Shown: positions 25,109-35,367 of the stretch, one piece after another
Layout of the letters: every line of letters begins with the position of its first letter
Position numbering within the stretch: position 1 is the first letter of the stretch
From: Candidatus Gallimonas merdae
GTDB taxonomy: Bacteria; Bacillota; Clostridia; Christensenellales; Borkfalkiaceae
Length of the DNA: 50,576 nt
NCBI GenBank assembly: GCA_904419525.1
Contig: CAJFRT010000016.1
Location: 1-50,576 of the forward strand
Direction of reading: 5' to 3'
Program-made: the position numbers and the translations under genes
The notes under the pieces: model-generated
Seen by the model: only the letters and a program-made list of their open reading frames with translations
Told to the model about the DNA's origin: nothing
The model's database searches: none

Positions 25109-26329
25109 ATGATGAAAAAAGCAATCGCGGTAGCCGTTGCTCTGTCCGCAGTCATGTGCGTGGGGCTTGCGGGCTGCGACAAGGGACAGGAGACCGAACA
25201 GCAGCAGTCCGAAGAAGTTCTTCTGTACGACTTTGAGGACTATGACCGCAACTTCCAGCTGATGCGCGTGATGAATTCTTTCGGCGCGGTCGATGTGAAC
25301 AGGGATGCGCAGTATGTCAGAAGCGGGGAGACCTCCGCGCATCTGCGCCCGCTCGGCCCCAATTCGACCATGATCACGAACTCGTTCCAGCGCACGAAGT
25401 CGGAGAGCTGTCTGTATATTCCCTTCGCATCGGCGACATACGAATTCGATTACACCGATCTGACCAAGATCGAGGAGATCTCTTTCGCGATGTACAACGC
25501 GGAGGAGACCGACCTCTCCCTCTATCTCGGTTTCATTTTCGAGAAGAACGCGGTGGAAGTTTCGTCTCTGACGAAATTCACCCTGACTCCCGGCTGGAAC
25601 GACGTGTTCTTCCTGCTCGATCATAACGTGCTTGCGCTCGATAACGATATTTCCTCCTGCTTCGGGCTTGCCATGACCTTCGACAGAGTCGGTTCGCGGG
25701 AGCTGAAGGATGCGCCCGATCTCTATCTCGACGACATCAGTCTGCATACCACAGCGGAACCCGTGCAGCCGGAGAACATCATCGAGCTGGACGAAGGAGA
25801 GATCTGCGACTTTGAAAAGTCCTATCAGAAATATATGATCGGGCTGCAGGTTCACGATAAGATCCGCAACCCCGACGTCGCCATCGTGGAAGCGGCGGAC
25901 TACGGGCTTGAGGCGCCTTCCGGAAACAAGATCCTGCGCGTCGCCACAAAGCCGAGCAGTGTGATCGACGGCACGATCTATAACGGGATCTATCTGAAGC
26001 AGTCCCTTCTGGAGGCGGTGGGCCTTACCGAAGCGTCGCCTTCCGCCCGGCTCGTGTTCTGGATCCGCAGCGAAGCGGAGGTCGGGCTCGATATGACGGT
26101 CGTGGCGGTGCACGCGCTTCAGAGCAGTGTGTTCAACGTGGCCCATATCTATCCGAGTCCGGGCGGTTGGCTGAAAGTCAGCATTCCGCTTTCCTACATC
26201 GATGATCATTGGGGCGAGGGCGAGGAATCGTTCAGCGCCAATCCCGGACAGATCCGCATCGTGTGGGGCGAATTTACGGGCGATGAGGACCGCGTGCTCT
26301 ATTTCGATCATTTCCATATCGAGCAATGA
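25109..26329 (+). CDS. Surface lipoprotein with two carbohydrate-binding-like modules
   Basis: The 406-residue lipoprotein has a signal ending GLAGC (lipid cysteine near residue 24) and a polar Gln/Glu linker. Two beta-sandwich modules each open with an acidic-aromatic strand (LYDFEDYD near 42, ICDFEKSY near 232) and close with a YLDD/YFDH strand (near 210 and 402). No catalytic motif is visible. The design fits glycan capture next to the importer. Tandem ATGs follow an AGGAGG site; the first is taken. The same module recurs in both neighbouring lipoproteins. Confidence 0.7.
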   Translation: MMKKAIAVAVALSAVMCVGLAGCDKGQETEQQQSEEVLLYDFEDYDRNFQLMRVMNSFGAVDVNRDAQYVRSGETSAHLRPLGPNSTMITNSFQRTKSESCLYIPFASATYEFDYTDLTKIEEISFAMYNAEETDLSLYLGFIFEKNAVEVSSLTKFTLTPGWNDVFFLLDHNVLALDNDISSCFGLAMTFDRVGSRELKDAPDLYLDDISLHTTAEPVQPENIIELDEGEICDFEKSYQKYMIGLQVHDKIRNPDVAIVEAADYGLEAPSGNKILRVATKPSSVIDGTIYNGIYLKQSLLEAVGLTEASPSARLVFWIRSEAEVGLDMTVVAVHALQSSVFNVAHIYPSPGGWLKVSIPLSYIDDHWGEGEESFSANPGQIRIVWGEFTGDEDRVLYFDHFHIEQ

Positions 26330-26344
26330 AATTGAGGAGGAGAT

Positions 26345-29300
26345 ATGATGAGTTTCATCGGGAAAAAATTCAGATCGCTCGCGATCGCGTGCCTTGCCGT
26401 GCTGGCGTCGCTTGCGCTGCTGTTCGGTCTGGCTGCCTGCAAGCCCGCCGAAACGCAGAAGGAAGTGTCGCTTGTCAACTGGAAGGACGAGACCATCGAA
26501 GTCGAATGGAACGCCGAAGTGGCCGTTTCCAATTCTGCGGCGTATGATACCGACGGAAATGCCTATGCCGTCATTGCCCAGGTCACGCAGGCGGACGGCG
26601 CGCCCGTTCAGGTGCTGGGCAGCGTGTTCCGCGCGGAATATGCCGGCGGTTACGTTATCGAATATTCGCTTGCCGATCCGTCTGTTTCCGCACCGACAAG
26701 GAAGGTGACCGTCAATATCAAGGGGAGCGATACGCCCCGGCCCTATTTCACCGAGACGATGCTCACGGTGTATGAGAATGAGGCGTTCGACGTTCCGGAC
26801 TATGAGATCGTGCTCAACGGAACGCCGCAGTCCGAGGACCTGAAGCTCTACCGTGTGGAAGGGGAAAACCGCACCGAAGTCACTTTCGACGCCGACGGAC
26901 AGCTCACGCTTCCGCAGGGGCAGTATGTGTTCACCCTTCAGGTGACGGCAGAAGGCGGCAAGACGGGCGACGCCGAACTCTCCTTCCGTGTGCGCGACAT
27001 CGGTGAAAAGAACGCCATCGCCGCCCTGAACGATGCAAACGGCAATGTGATCGGGGTCAGCTCGTGGGTGAATTCCCTGAACGGTTTCCGCATGGAGACG
27101 TCCTCGTTCACGTCCGACGTATTCCGCAACGAATATGTTTCTTACGGCTCCGTCAAGACGGAACTTCCGGGTGATTCCGCCGTCGGCACCGTGCGCGTCC
27201 ATCCTGAAATTTCCCAAGAGGCGTTCATCGAACAGCTTGGCAAGGACAACGCCGTCATTTCCATGTGGCTGCGCGTCGATACGTCCGATCATGCCGCCCG
27301 CAGTGTTACGTGGGGCTCCAGGTCGGCTGCGTTGGAGGACGGCGTCTGGACGAATATCCGCATGTCGGCGGCCGATCTCGGCTATGCAAACGACCTTGCG
27401 GGGCTGTATACAAAGTTCAACAACGGCAGCTCCCTGTTCAATGTGCAGAATCTCACCAACAAGGCGTACACCCTGTATATCGACAGTATCTATATCGCCG
27501 TCCCGCTCACGGCGACCCTGAACGGGGCGTCGGTGGCCTACGGCGAGGAGCTGACCCTTACGGCGTCGAGCGAACAGACGGACGACTTCTACTATGAACT
27601 CTACGACGTCGCTTCGCCGGACGGACAGCCGCAGATGAGCGGCGACGGCAGCTTTACGCCCCGCGTCGCCGGCACGATCCGCGCGTGCGCCTGGCCTGCA
27701 AGCAACGCCTGGCTTCCCGCGGCGGCGGAAGCAGCGGTCACGGTCACGGGGCAGAATGCGTTCGCGTTCGCGCAGGCCGAATATTCCCTTCCCTACGGCG
27801 AGAGCGACATTCCCTCTGTCGGCGAAGGGTTTGAAGATGTGGAGTACAACCTGATGACGGCGGACGGTTCCGCATGCTATTCCTATGTGAACGGAGACAA
27901 GATCCGCATGTTCGAGGGGGAACACCGCCTCTATGCGTTCGCGCAGAAGGACGATATTTCCTACACGGCGTTTACGACCGTGACGGGCGGCGCGGCCCCC
28001 GTTGACAAGGGCGACCTTGAAAATTTCGACAGTCCCGAAAGCCTGCTGAACGTGACCAATGCACATTTGTTCACGTATGTGGGGGATTTTGAAGGAGCGA
28101 GCGGCGTCGTAAAGTTTTTGCCCACTTCTGCAAACGTCTGGGCGAACTTCACGCTGACGTCGCCGATGCACGACGTCGAGCAGCTCCTCGCAAGCGGGTT
28201 TGACGAAAACGACCTGATCGAACTGCGCGTGTATGCGGAAAACATTCCGGTACATTATTCCATCTACTATACCCCGGATTACGGCTCGAGTGACGACCGC
28301 AGCATCGGGTGGTTTGCTTCCGAAACGTGGCAGTCCTTCTACATTCCGCTGAAAGACGTCAAGGAGAAATGGGATCTGATGTTCTCGGAGGGGGCATTCT
28401 GTTTCACGAACAACACGGCGCCCTACGACGACACGGCGGTCTATTTCGACTACATCCGCGTGATCAAGGCAAACCGCACGCAGGTGGCGGAGACGGAGAC
28501 GACCGTCGAATACCAGAATTTCGACAGCCCGGCGGAGGTCGCGCCCATCGCCGCGAACGGCGCTCAGGCGGGAATGTCCGTCGAATGGCTTGCTTCTTAT
28601 CAGGATGCGACGGGCGTTCTGAAGATGACCACCGCCACGCAGGAAACGTGGCCCTCGCTCACAAACTTTGTGCCCCGGCTGACGCAGGCGGAGTACATGG
28701 AGAAGGGCGTGACGGAGGATGCCAAACTCATCGTCCGTGTGTATAATCCGAAGAGCGCGGGCTACATCTTCAGTTGGCAGCTGAACGGGAATCATGATAT
28801 CCGTATGGAAACGGGCTGGAACGAGATCGAAATCCCCGCTTCCGTGATCTTCAGCAATTTTGATTCGCTTGCCTCGAATCTCAAACTTGTGTTCACCACG
28901 AACGCGGCGATGTACCACGAAGTCTACATCGACAGCATGTATTTCGTAAAGGCCGCCGAAGCCGGGTTCGAGTACACGGTTTCGGATGACGGCATGCTCA
29001 CCATCACCCCGCCGCAGGGGGACACGAGCACCTACGAAGTAAAGGTCGGCAACGAGACCGTGTACGCGGTGGAGGGCGTCTACAACCTTGCGGAAAAGGA
29101 TCCTCAAAAGGACGATCCCGCGGCGCACGACGTCACCTTCACCATCACGCGCAAGGGCGCGGACGGGGAAACCATCGAAACGGCGGAGGACGTCTGGTCT
29201 GTCCTCGGATACGCCAACGAGCTGAGTGTATTCAGCATCCGGAAGGGACGCGACGCGCTGCTTGCGGCGTATGAAAAGGATTCCGGCTCGCAGGATGCCA

Positions 29301-30406
29301 TAAGGCCCACGTTCGAGGATTCCGTCAGCGACGGCGTCGTGACTAAGCACAACGTCGCCAAATTCGATCTGACCAACAACACGTATTCGGCATACCCGCG
29401 CTTTGCGTTCGGGACGCCGCTCTGCCAGAAACCCGCAGACGGGCTGTATACGCACGTCGTGTTCACCATCTACGCTGCGGGAGACCTGAACAACGTCATT
29501 TTTGAATGGTACGATGGAACGAACAATAAGGCGCTGTCCGAGTCCTTCAAGTTTGTTTCCGGCTGGCACGATTACTATGTCCCCATCAGCGTGTTTGACT
29601 ACGGCAGTTATGCAGACGGCTCCCATCGGATCATGCTCTGGAAGAACGATAAAATTGTCGATAATATCACCGTCTACGTGGAAGGCGTCCGCTATGCTGT
29701 CGGGTATGAGATGTCGGATGAAAACGTTCTGACCGTCGCGAACGTACCGGACGTGCAGTTCACCGTTCAGGCGGACGGCGCTCCGGTCTCCGCATCGGAG
29801 AGCGGCTACGATATCGGCGCGATTCTCTCCGGCGGCGAGGGCGCGCGGGATGTGACGGTCGAGATCCTCTACACCGTAAACGGCAGACCGGGCAGAACGG
29901 CGTTCGTCATTTCCACGCCTCCCGCGGCGGACGAGGTCAACTTCTTCGGCAGCGCCGAGGGCAGAAGCCGCCTGACTCCCAATTCCGGCTCCGCCATCAA
30001 GATCACTTTTGTAGAGGAAGCGGATAAGCCCAACGAGATCAAACACGATGTCGCAAAACTTGTTCTTTCCGGTGCATATCCGGGCGTCAGATTAGGCGCG
30101 CCTCTGCACGAGGCTGCGGCGGACAGCGGCTTCAAGTACGTCGTTTTCACCGTGTTCATCGACGGCGACAGATCGAATCTGCGCGTGTTTTGGAAGGACG
30201 AGACGATAAATGAAGAAACCACGCTGCAGGACGGATTCAGTGCCGTTTGGACGGATCTGTATCTGCCGATCGAAAAGTTCGATTCCGAGCTGGTTGCCTC
30301 TGGAAAGCAGTTTCTTTTCTTCGATTATAACTGGGGCAACAATACGAACGGGATCACTGTCTGGCTGGACGGGATCCGTTATGCGACGGAGAAACCGGCG
30401 GAATGA
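26345..30406 (+). CDS. Giant modular surface lipoprotein, 1353 residues
   Basis: The signal ends GLAAC with the lipid cysteine near residue 32. Immunoglobulin-like strands fill residues 45-240. At least five repeats of a beta-sandwich module follow, at roughly 246-386, 558-700, 722-862, 960-1112 and 1198-1345. Modules two and three open with NFDSP, and all five close with a strand such as LYIDSIYI, VYFDYIRV, VYIDSMYF, VYVEGVRY or VWLDGIRY. Bacterial Ig-like linkers separate some of them. No enzymatic motif or LPXTG anchor is seen. It lies 15 bases after the smaller lipoprotein with a GAGGAGG site. It probably holds insoluble or long glycans at the surface; the role is inferred. Confidence 0.7.
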   Translation: MMSFIGKKFRSLAIACLAVLASLALLFGLAACKPAETQKEVSLVNWKDETIEVEWNAEVAVSNSAAYDTDGNAYAVIAQVTQADGAPVQVLGSVFRAEYAGGYVIEYSLADPSVSAPTRKVTVNIKGSDTPRPYFTETMLTVYENEAFDVPDYEIVLNGTPQSEDLKLYRVEGENRTEVTFDADGQLTLPQGQYVFTLQVTAEGGKTGDAELSFRVRDIGEKNAIAALNDANGNVIGVSSWVNSLNGFRMETSSFTSDVFRNEYVSYGSVKTELPGDSAVGTVRVHPEISQEAFIEQLGKDNAVISMWLRVDTSDHAARSVTWGSRSAALEDGVWTNIRMSAADLGYANDLAGLYTKFNNGSSLFNVQNLTNKAYTLYIDSIYIAVPLTATLNGASVAYGEELTLTASSEQTDDFYYELYDVASPDGQPQMSGDGSFTPRVAGTIRACAWPASNAWLPAAAEAAVTVTGQNAFAFAQAEYSLPYGESDIPSVGEGFEDVEYNLMTADGSACYSYVNGDKIRMFEGEHRLYAFAQKDDISYTAFTTVTGGAAPVDKGDLENFDSPESLLNVTNAHLFTYVGDFEGASGVVKFLPTSANVWANFTLTSPMHDVEQLLASGFDENDLIELRVYAENIPVHYSIYYTPDYGSSDDRSIGWFASETWQSFYIPLKDVKEKWDLMFSEGAFCFTNNTAPYDDTAVYFDYIRVIKANRTQVAETETTVEYQNFDSPAEVAPIAANGAQAGMSVEWLASYQDATGVLKMTTATQETWPSLTNFVPRLTQAEYMEKGVTEDAKLIVRVYNPKSAGYIFSWQLNGNHDIRMETGWNEIEIPASVIFSNFDSLASNLKLVFTTNAAMYHEVYIDSMYFVKAAEAGFEYTVSDDGMLTITPPQGDTSTYEVKVGNETVYAVEGVYNLAEKDPQKDDPAAHDVTFTITRKGADGETIETAEDVWSVLGYANELSVFSIRKGRDALLAAYEKDSGSQDAIRPTFEDSVSDGVVTKHNVAKFDLTNNTYSAYPRFAFGTPLCQKPADGLYTHVVFTIYAAGDLNNVIFEWYDGTNNKALSESFKFVSGWHDYYVPISVFDYGSYADGSHRIMLWKNDKIVDNITVYVEGVRYAVGYEMSDENVLTVANVPDVQFTVQADGAPVSASESGYDIGAILSGGEGARDVTVEILYTVNGRPGRTAFVISTPPAADEVNFFGSAEGRSRLTPNSGSAIKITFVEEADKPNEIKHDVAKLVLSGAYPGVRLGAPLHEAAADSGFKYVVFTVFIDGDRSNLRVFWKDETINEETTLQDGFSAVWTDLYLPIEKFDSELVASGKQFLFFDYNWGNNTNGITVWLDGIRYATEKPAE

Positions 30407-30424
30407 CCGGCTGACAACAAAGGG

Positions 30425-30453
30425 GGCGGCTGTGCGCTCTGCGCGCAGCCGCC
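30425..30453 (+). terminator. GC-rich hairpin between the lipoprotein and GH36 genes
   Basis: GGCGGCTGTGCGC pairs with GCGCGCAGCCGCC (one G-T pair) around the loop TCT. There is no T-tract, so it may attenuate or protect the upstream mRNA rather than fully terminate it. Confidence 0.5.
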
Positions 30454-30490
30454 TAAATCTTACTTAATTCACTTTCAGAGAGGCTGTCTT

Positions 30491-32650
30491 ATGAATATCT
30501 GTTTTGATGAAGTGACGAAGATATTCTATCTCGATACGCGGCATACGACATACGCGTTCTTCGTCAACGAACTCTTCACGCTCGAACATCTCTATTACGG
30601 CGCGAGCATCCCGCACGACGATCTGCGCGGCATTTGCTTCCGGAGACCATACAGCTTTGCTCCCTACGAGCGCATGGTGGGGGACTGTGTCTCGCCCGAT
30701 ATTTTCCTGCAGGAGCTTCCCGCGGCAAACGCGGGGGACTATCGCGCGTACGCGCTCTCGCTTCTGGATGAAAACGGAAAGTACGGCTGCCGCATGCACT
30801 ATGTTTCGCATGCGGTGTACGCGGGCAGAAGAGACATGGCGGAGCTTCCCTGCGCGCGCGGCGAAGGCGCCGACAGCCTTGAGATTGTTCTGAAAAACAA
30901 GGCGGAGACGGTTGAAGTCCGTCTGATCTATGTGGTCTGGGCGGAGGAGGACGTCATCGCCAAGCACATCGAGATCAAAAACTGCTGCGACAGGGAGATC
31001 CACGTCCTGAAGGCCGCCGCAGGCGTGGACCTGTGGGGGAGCGACTTCGATCTCATCGAACTGTACGGCACCTATCACTGCGAACGTGCCGACGTACAGC
31101 GCACGCCCGTCAAGCGGGGGCTGCAGGGCAGCTTTTCCAACAAGGGCGCAAGCGGGCACGAGAGCAATCCGTTCTTTGCGCTGTGCGCGCACAACGCCGA
31201 TGAAAATCGGGGTGAAGTGTACGGCTTCAACCTCATGTACAGCGGAAATTTCAAGAATGAGGTGCAGCGTGACAAGAACGGTAACATCCGCATCGTCTCC
31301 GGCGTCTCCGACTACGAGTTCGACTGGCTGCTCGCTCCCGATGAAACTTTCTGCGCTCCGGAAGTGGTCATGACGTTTTCAGAAAGCGGACTCGGCGGCA
31401 TGAGCCGCAATTTTCATGATTTCATCCGCCGTCATGTGATCGATCCGCGGTTTGCCTTTTCCTCCCGTCCGATCCTGCTCAACACCTGGGAGGCGTTCGG
31501 TTTCGATATCGACGAAGAAAAGATCCTTTCACTTGTCGACAGGGCAAAGGAGATCGGCGCGGAACTGCTCGTTGTGGATGACGGCTGGTTCCGCAGCTCG
31601 GAAACGGAGGGGCTTGGGGATTTCTGTGTCTGCCGGGAAAAGTTTCCTTCGGGGCTCGGCGTGCTTGCGGAAAAGGTGCGCGCGAAAGGACTTCGGTTCG
31701 GGCTCTGGGTGGAACCGGAGATGGTGAGCCGTAGCAGCAATCTGTATCAGACGCACCGCGAATGGGTGATATGCTCGGATGATGTAAAATATCTTGGGCG
31801 CAGTCAGCTCGTCCTTGATATGGGCAATCCCGCCGTGATAGAGTATCTGTACGACAGACTGTGCCTGATCCTTGACGAGGCGCGTCCCGATTATCTGAAA
31901 TGGGACATGAACCGCTATATTTCCGAGGCAGGAAGTCTCCTGCCCGTCCATCAGGGCGAGGTGATGCATCGGTACGTACTCGGCGTCTACCGGCTGTTCC
32001 GTCTGATCACGGCGCGGTATCCCAATCTGCTCATTGAAACGTGCGCCGGGGGAGGCGGAAGGTTCGACCTCGGAATGCTGTATTTTTCTCCGCAGATTTG
32101 GACGTCCGACAACACCGATCCCTTTACCCGCACGGATATCCAGCTGGGCACGAGCCTTGCGTATCCGCCCTCCTGCATGGGCAGCCATCTGACGAGGGCG
32201 CGCGTAACGGGACTGGACGCATCGGAGGACTTCCGCTATACGGCCGCGTCGTTCGGCCTTTACGGGTACGAGCTGGATCCGATCGGGCTCTCCGCCCGGG
32301 AGTGCAGGCGGCTTTCGGAATTTTCGCGGCAGTACCGCAAGGAGGAAGCGTTCGTCTTAAAAGGCGATTTCTATCGCCTGATCGGTCACAGATCGGGGAA
32401 CTTCGTGGCCTATCTTCAGGTTACAAAGGACAAGTCAAGGGCGCTGTTTACGCTCATCCAGTTCCTGTTTGTGGAGGAGGAACGGAGCAAGATCGTCCGC
32501 ATGCGCGGACTTGATACGCGGGCGCGTTACCGCTGTTCTCTGGACGGGAAAATATACAGCGGCAGCGTTCTGATGAATCTGGGCCTGCGGATCGGCGATA
32601 TGGAATATCAGAGCGGGAAGGCGGTGCGGATCCTGTTTGAACGGGTCTGA
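30491..32650 (+). CDS. Alpha-galactosidase, GH36
   Basis: The 719-residue cytoplasmic enzyme would release terminal alpha-galactose from imported oligosaccharides. Family length is about 730. An N-terminal beta-sandwich precedes the barrel. The barrel carries LLVVDDGWF near residue 358, the nucleophile Asp472 in YLKWDMNRY, and the acid/base Asp540 in SDNTDPFTR. GSHLTRAR lies just beyond, also typical. No signal peptide is present. An AGAGG site precedes the ATG. Confidence 0.94.
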   Translation: MNICFDEVTKIFYLDTRHTTYAFFVNELFTLEHLYYGASIPHDDLRGICFRRPYSFAPYERMVGDCVSPDIFLQELPAANAGDYRAYALSLLDENGKYGCRMHYVSHAVYAGRRDMAELPCARGEGADSLEIVLKNKAETVEVRLIYVVWAEEDVIAKHIEIKNCCDREIHVLKAAAGVDLWGSDFDLIELYGTYHCERADVQRTPVKRGLQGSFSNKGASGHESNPFFALCAHNADENRGEVYGFNLMYSGNFKNEVQRDKNGNIRIVSGVSDYEFDWLLAPDETFCAPEVVMTFSESGLGGMSRNFHDFIRRHVIDPRFAFSSRPILLNTWEAFGFDIDEEKILSLVDRAKEIGAELLVVDDGWFRSSETEGLGDFCVCREKFPSGLGVLAEKVRAKGLRFGLWVEPEMVSRSSNLYQTHREWVICSDDVKYLGRSQLVLDMGNPAVIEYLYDRLCLILDEARPDYLKWDMNRYISEAGSLLPVHQGEVMHRYVLGVYRLFRLITARYPNLLIETCAGGGGRFDLGMLYFSPQIWTSDNTDPFTRTDIQLGTSLAYPPSCMGSHLTRARVTGLDASEDFRYTAASFGLYGYELDPIGLSARECRRLSEFSRQYRKEEAFVLKGDFYRLIGHRSGNFVAYLQVTKDKSRALFTLIQFLFVEEERSKIVRMRGLDTRARYRCSLDGKIYSGSVLMNLGLRIGDMEYQSGKAVRILFERV

Positions 32651-32704
32651 CGGGCCTGCGCGAGTGAAAACGAATATGGATCGGAATACGGCGAGGGAAC
32701 ATCT

Positions 32705-33553
32705 ATGAAACTTCGTATCATGGGAACTGCGGCGGCGGAAGGGATCCCCGCCATGTACTGTAACTGCGGATTATGTCAAAAGGCACTTGCTTTGGGCGGG
32801 AAAAATATCCGCACCCGCCAGCAGGCGCTCATAGACGGTGAGCTGCTTGTGGACTTCGGGCCGGAGACATACGCCCATCTTCTTGCGGCGGGAATGAATA
32901 TGGCGGGGATAGGGCATATCCTCGTCACGCATTCCGACTGGGATCATCTCGTGGCGGACAACTTCTACAGCCGCCGTCCCGGATTCGCGTACGCCCCTCG
33001 ATATGACAAAATACACGTTTGGGCGAGCGGCGCGGTCTGTGCAAAGATCGCTTCCTCCGTCCTGCGTGAGGAGCTGGAGGCGGGCTACGTTTTGGAAAGC
33101 ATGGAGCCGTACCGGACGTATCTGGTCGGCGGCCACCGCGTGACGGGATTTCCCGCGGTGCACATGCGGCCGGAGGACGAGGCGCGCATATATCTCATCG
33201 AAAAGGACGGCGCGGCGCTTCTGTACTGCCTCGATACGGGGATCCTGCGCGACGAAATATTTTACGGCTGGTTTGCGGAACACGGCACGGCGCTGGGCGC
33301 CATTGTCTTTGACTGCACAAAGGGCGACCGTCCGCAGGATTACTATATCCATATGGGCATGGAGGAAAATAAGGAAATGCTGGAGCGCCTGATCGCCGTC
33401 GGTGCGGCGTCATGCGATACGCCCTGCATCTGTACGCATTTTTCCCATAATTGCCGCGCGACGCACGAGGAGCTTGTTTCCGCCGCGCAAAAGTACGGCT
33501 TTACCGTCGCCTATGACGGCTTTGAAACGGAGATACGGCCGACGAACGCATAG
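32705..33553 (+). CDS. Metallo-beta-lactamase-fold hydrolase, PhnP-like
   Basis: The 282-residue product has the metal-binding motif THSDWDHL near residue 78, a HxxxDH variant, and further ligands in the VHMRP, YCLDTG and CTHFSHNC segments. The opening MGTAAAEGIPAMYCNCGLC resembles PhnP-type phosphodiesterases, which use cysteines near the N-terminus for zinc. It sits 54 bases after GH36 among sugar genes, so the substrate may be a phosphorylated or cyclic sugar; this is unproven. Confidence 0.7.
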   Translation: MKLRIMGTAAAEGIPAMYCNCGLCQKALALGGKNIRTRQQALIDGELLVDFGPETYAHLLAAGMNMAGIGHILVTHSDWDHLVADNFYSRRPGFAYAPRYDKIHVWASGAVCAKIASSVLREELEAGYVLESMEPYRTYLVGGHRVTGFPAVHMRPEDEARIYLIEKDGAALLYCLDTGILRDEIFYGWFAEHGTALGAIVFDCTKGDRPQDYYIHMGMEENKEMLERLIAVGAASCDTPCICTHFSHNCRATHEELVSAAQKYGFTVAYDGFETEIRPTNA

Positions 33554-33642
33554 ATCCGCCGATCGGCGCATGAACGGCCGGGCTTCGGAAACGCCGTCCG
33601 GCCGCCGTGTTTGTAAACAATTCAGATACAGGAGATATGATC

Positions 33643-34674
33643 ATGAAAAATACGATGAAAGCCGCCGTATTTTACGGCAGGCACGACATGCGGATCGAGC
33701 AGGTTGAAATGCCGCGGATCGGTGAGGACGAGGTCCTTGTCAAAGTGGCATATTGCGGCGTATGCGGCACGGACGTACATATTTTCGAGGGAGACAAGGG
33801 CTGCGCGGAGGTTCATCCGCCCATCATTCTTGGACACGAATTTTCCGGCGTGATCGCAGAGGTCGGCGCCCGCGTGCGGAACAGAAAGGCGGGGGACAGG
33901 GTCAATGTGGACCCCAACGTGCTGTGCGGCAGGTGTGAATACTGCCTTTCGGCAAAGGGGCATTTCTGTGAACACATGACCGGCATCGGAACCATGGTCA
34001 ACGGCGGATTTGCGGAATACGTTGCGGTGCCCGTCGGGCAGACCCGCCTCGTATCGGAAAAGACGGATCTGCAGGCCGCCGCAATGACGGAGCCGCTCGC
34101 GTGCTGTCTGCACGGCATGGATCTGTGTGAAATAAAGCCGGGGGACAGGGTACTGGTCATCGGGGCAGGCATGATCGGGCTGCTGATGCTGCAGCTGTCG
34201 CGGCTTTCCGGCGCTTCGTTCGTCGCGGTATCCGAGCCGGTCGCGGAAAAAAGAGAGGAGGCGCAAAGGCTGGGAGCAGACCTGTGTATCGATCCCGTTC
34301 CGATGTCCGCAGACCAATTTGAAACATTGTGCCGGGGGTATGATTTTAACTGCGTGATCGAATGCGCGGGACTTACGCGCACGATCGGACAGGCGGTCGC
34401 CGCCGCCGGGAAAAAGGCGACGGTGATGATGTTCGGGCTGACAAAACCGGACGATACGGTCATGTTGAAGCCTTACGACGTCTTTTCCAAAGAGCTCACG
34501 CTCCGGTCGTCCTATATCAACCCTTACACGCAGTCGCGGGCGCTGGCGCTTATCGAACAGGGGCGGATAGACGTGAAAAGTATGGCCTGTCCCCCGATCC
34601 CGCTTGAAAAACTGCCCGATGTGCTTGCAGATGCGTCCCTTCGCGCCAAAGGGAAATATGTGGTGAAGTTATGA
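33643..34674 (+). CDS. Zinc-dependent sugar/polyol dehydrogenase
   Basis: The 343-residue medium-chain dehydrogenase has CGVCGTDVH near residue 38 (catalytic zinc Cys), GHEFSG near 66, and a structural-zinc cluster NVLCGRCEYCLSAKGHFC near 92-110. A Rossmann motif VLVIGAGMIGLL lies near 170. It would oxidise a polyol or sugar alcohol with NAD(P). ATG 33643 is chosen because AGGAG lies eight bases upstream; the ATG at 33637 is too close. The HAD gene overlaps its stop by ATGA, so the two are coupled. Confidence 0.88.
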   Translation: MKNTMKAAVFYGRHDMRIEQVEMPRIGEDEVLVKVAYCGVCGTDVHIFEGDKGCAEVHPPIILGHEFSGVIAEVGARVRNRKAGDRVNVDPNVLCGRCEYCLSAKGHFCEHMTGIGTMVNGGFAEYVAVPVGQTRLVSEKTDLQAAAMTEPLACCLHGMDLCEIKPGDRVLVIGAGMIGLLMLQLSRLSGASFVAVSEPVAEKREEAQRLGADLCIDPVPMSADQFETLCRGYDFNCVIECAGLTRTIGQAVAAAGKKATVMMFGLTKPDDTVMLKPYDVFSKELTLRSSYINPYTQSRALALIEQGRIDVKSMACPPIPLEKLPDVLADASLRAKGKYVVKL

Positions 34675-35327
34675 TCGGCGCGGTTATCTTTGATATGGAC
34701 GGCGTGCTTGCGGATACCGAGCCGCTGCACGCCCGCGCAAGGAATCAACTGCTGACGGAGCTCGGGCTGGATGTTGAGGCGATATCTCCCCAGGCGATCG
34801 GCCGCGGCAAGCGCGATTTCTGGTCGGATGTGGCAAGGGGGTACGGCCTGCGCGCAACGGCGGACGAGCTTACAAAACGGGAGTTTTCCCTGATCATAGA
34901 CCTTGCACAAAAAGAGCGCCTTTGTGCCGCGGACGGCTTGAAAGACGCCTTGGAAGCCCTTCGCGAAAAGGGTGTTACGGCTGCAGTGGCGTCGTCCTCT
35001 GACAGGGATTATGTGGAGAAGATTCTGGAAATAACCGGCCTGCACGGATATTTCGGCGTTTTGGCGTGCGGGGACGAGGTGGCCGCCGCAAAACCTGCGC
35101 CGGACGTCTATCGCAGGGCGATGGAACATTGCGGAGTGAATGCCGAGAATGCGGCTGCGGTGGAGGATTCCGACACGGGCGCAAGGGCAGCCAAGGCGGC
35201 CGGACTGTTCTGCGTCGGGTTTCAGGGTTTTTCAGCGGCTGCATCCTGTCAGAAACTTGCCTTATGCGACGTGACGATCGAGCGCATAAGCGAACTTGTG
35301 CCGGTATTGTTTCAGATCGGAAGATGA
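34671..35327 (+). CDS. HAD hydrolase, beta-phosphoglucomutase/phosphatase type
   Basis: The 218-residue product has the catalytic DMDGVLADTEPLH motif at residues 8-20, with Asp8 the nucleophile. The SSS motif (VASSSDRDYV near 105) and the VEDSDTGARAAKAAG motif near 163 complete the active site. This is a subfamily I HAD with a helical cap, either beta-phosphoglucomutase or a sugar phosphatase. A mutase would suit the neighbouring GH94-like phosphorylase, which yields sugar 1-phosphate. It is translationally coupled to the dehydrogenase. Confidence 0.85.
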   Translation: MIGAVIFDMDGVLADTEPLHARARNQLLTELGLDVEAISPQAIGRGKRDFWSDVARGYGLRATADELTKREFSLIIDLAQKERLCAADGLKDALEALREKGVTAAVASSSDRDYVEKILEITGLHGYFGVLACGDEVAAAKPAPDVYRRAMEHCGVNAENAAAVEDSDTGARAAKAAGLFCVGFQGFSAAASCQKLALCDVTIERISELVPVLFQIGR

Positions 35328-35367
35328 CGGAAGTCCGCGGCGGGAAATTTTCGGGATGTGAGAAAAG

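Noticed and set aside
25070..30046. Minus-strand open frame of 1658 codons antisense to two lipoprotein genes
   Set aside because: It has no ribosome site or recognisable domain and is explained by the GC-rich third positions of the genes opposite. The plus-strand genes have signal peptides and ribosome sites.
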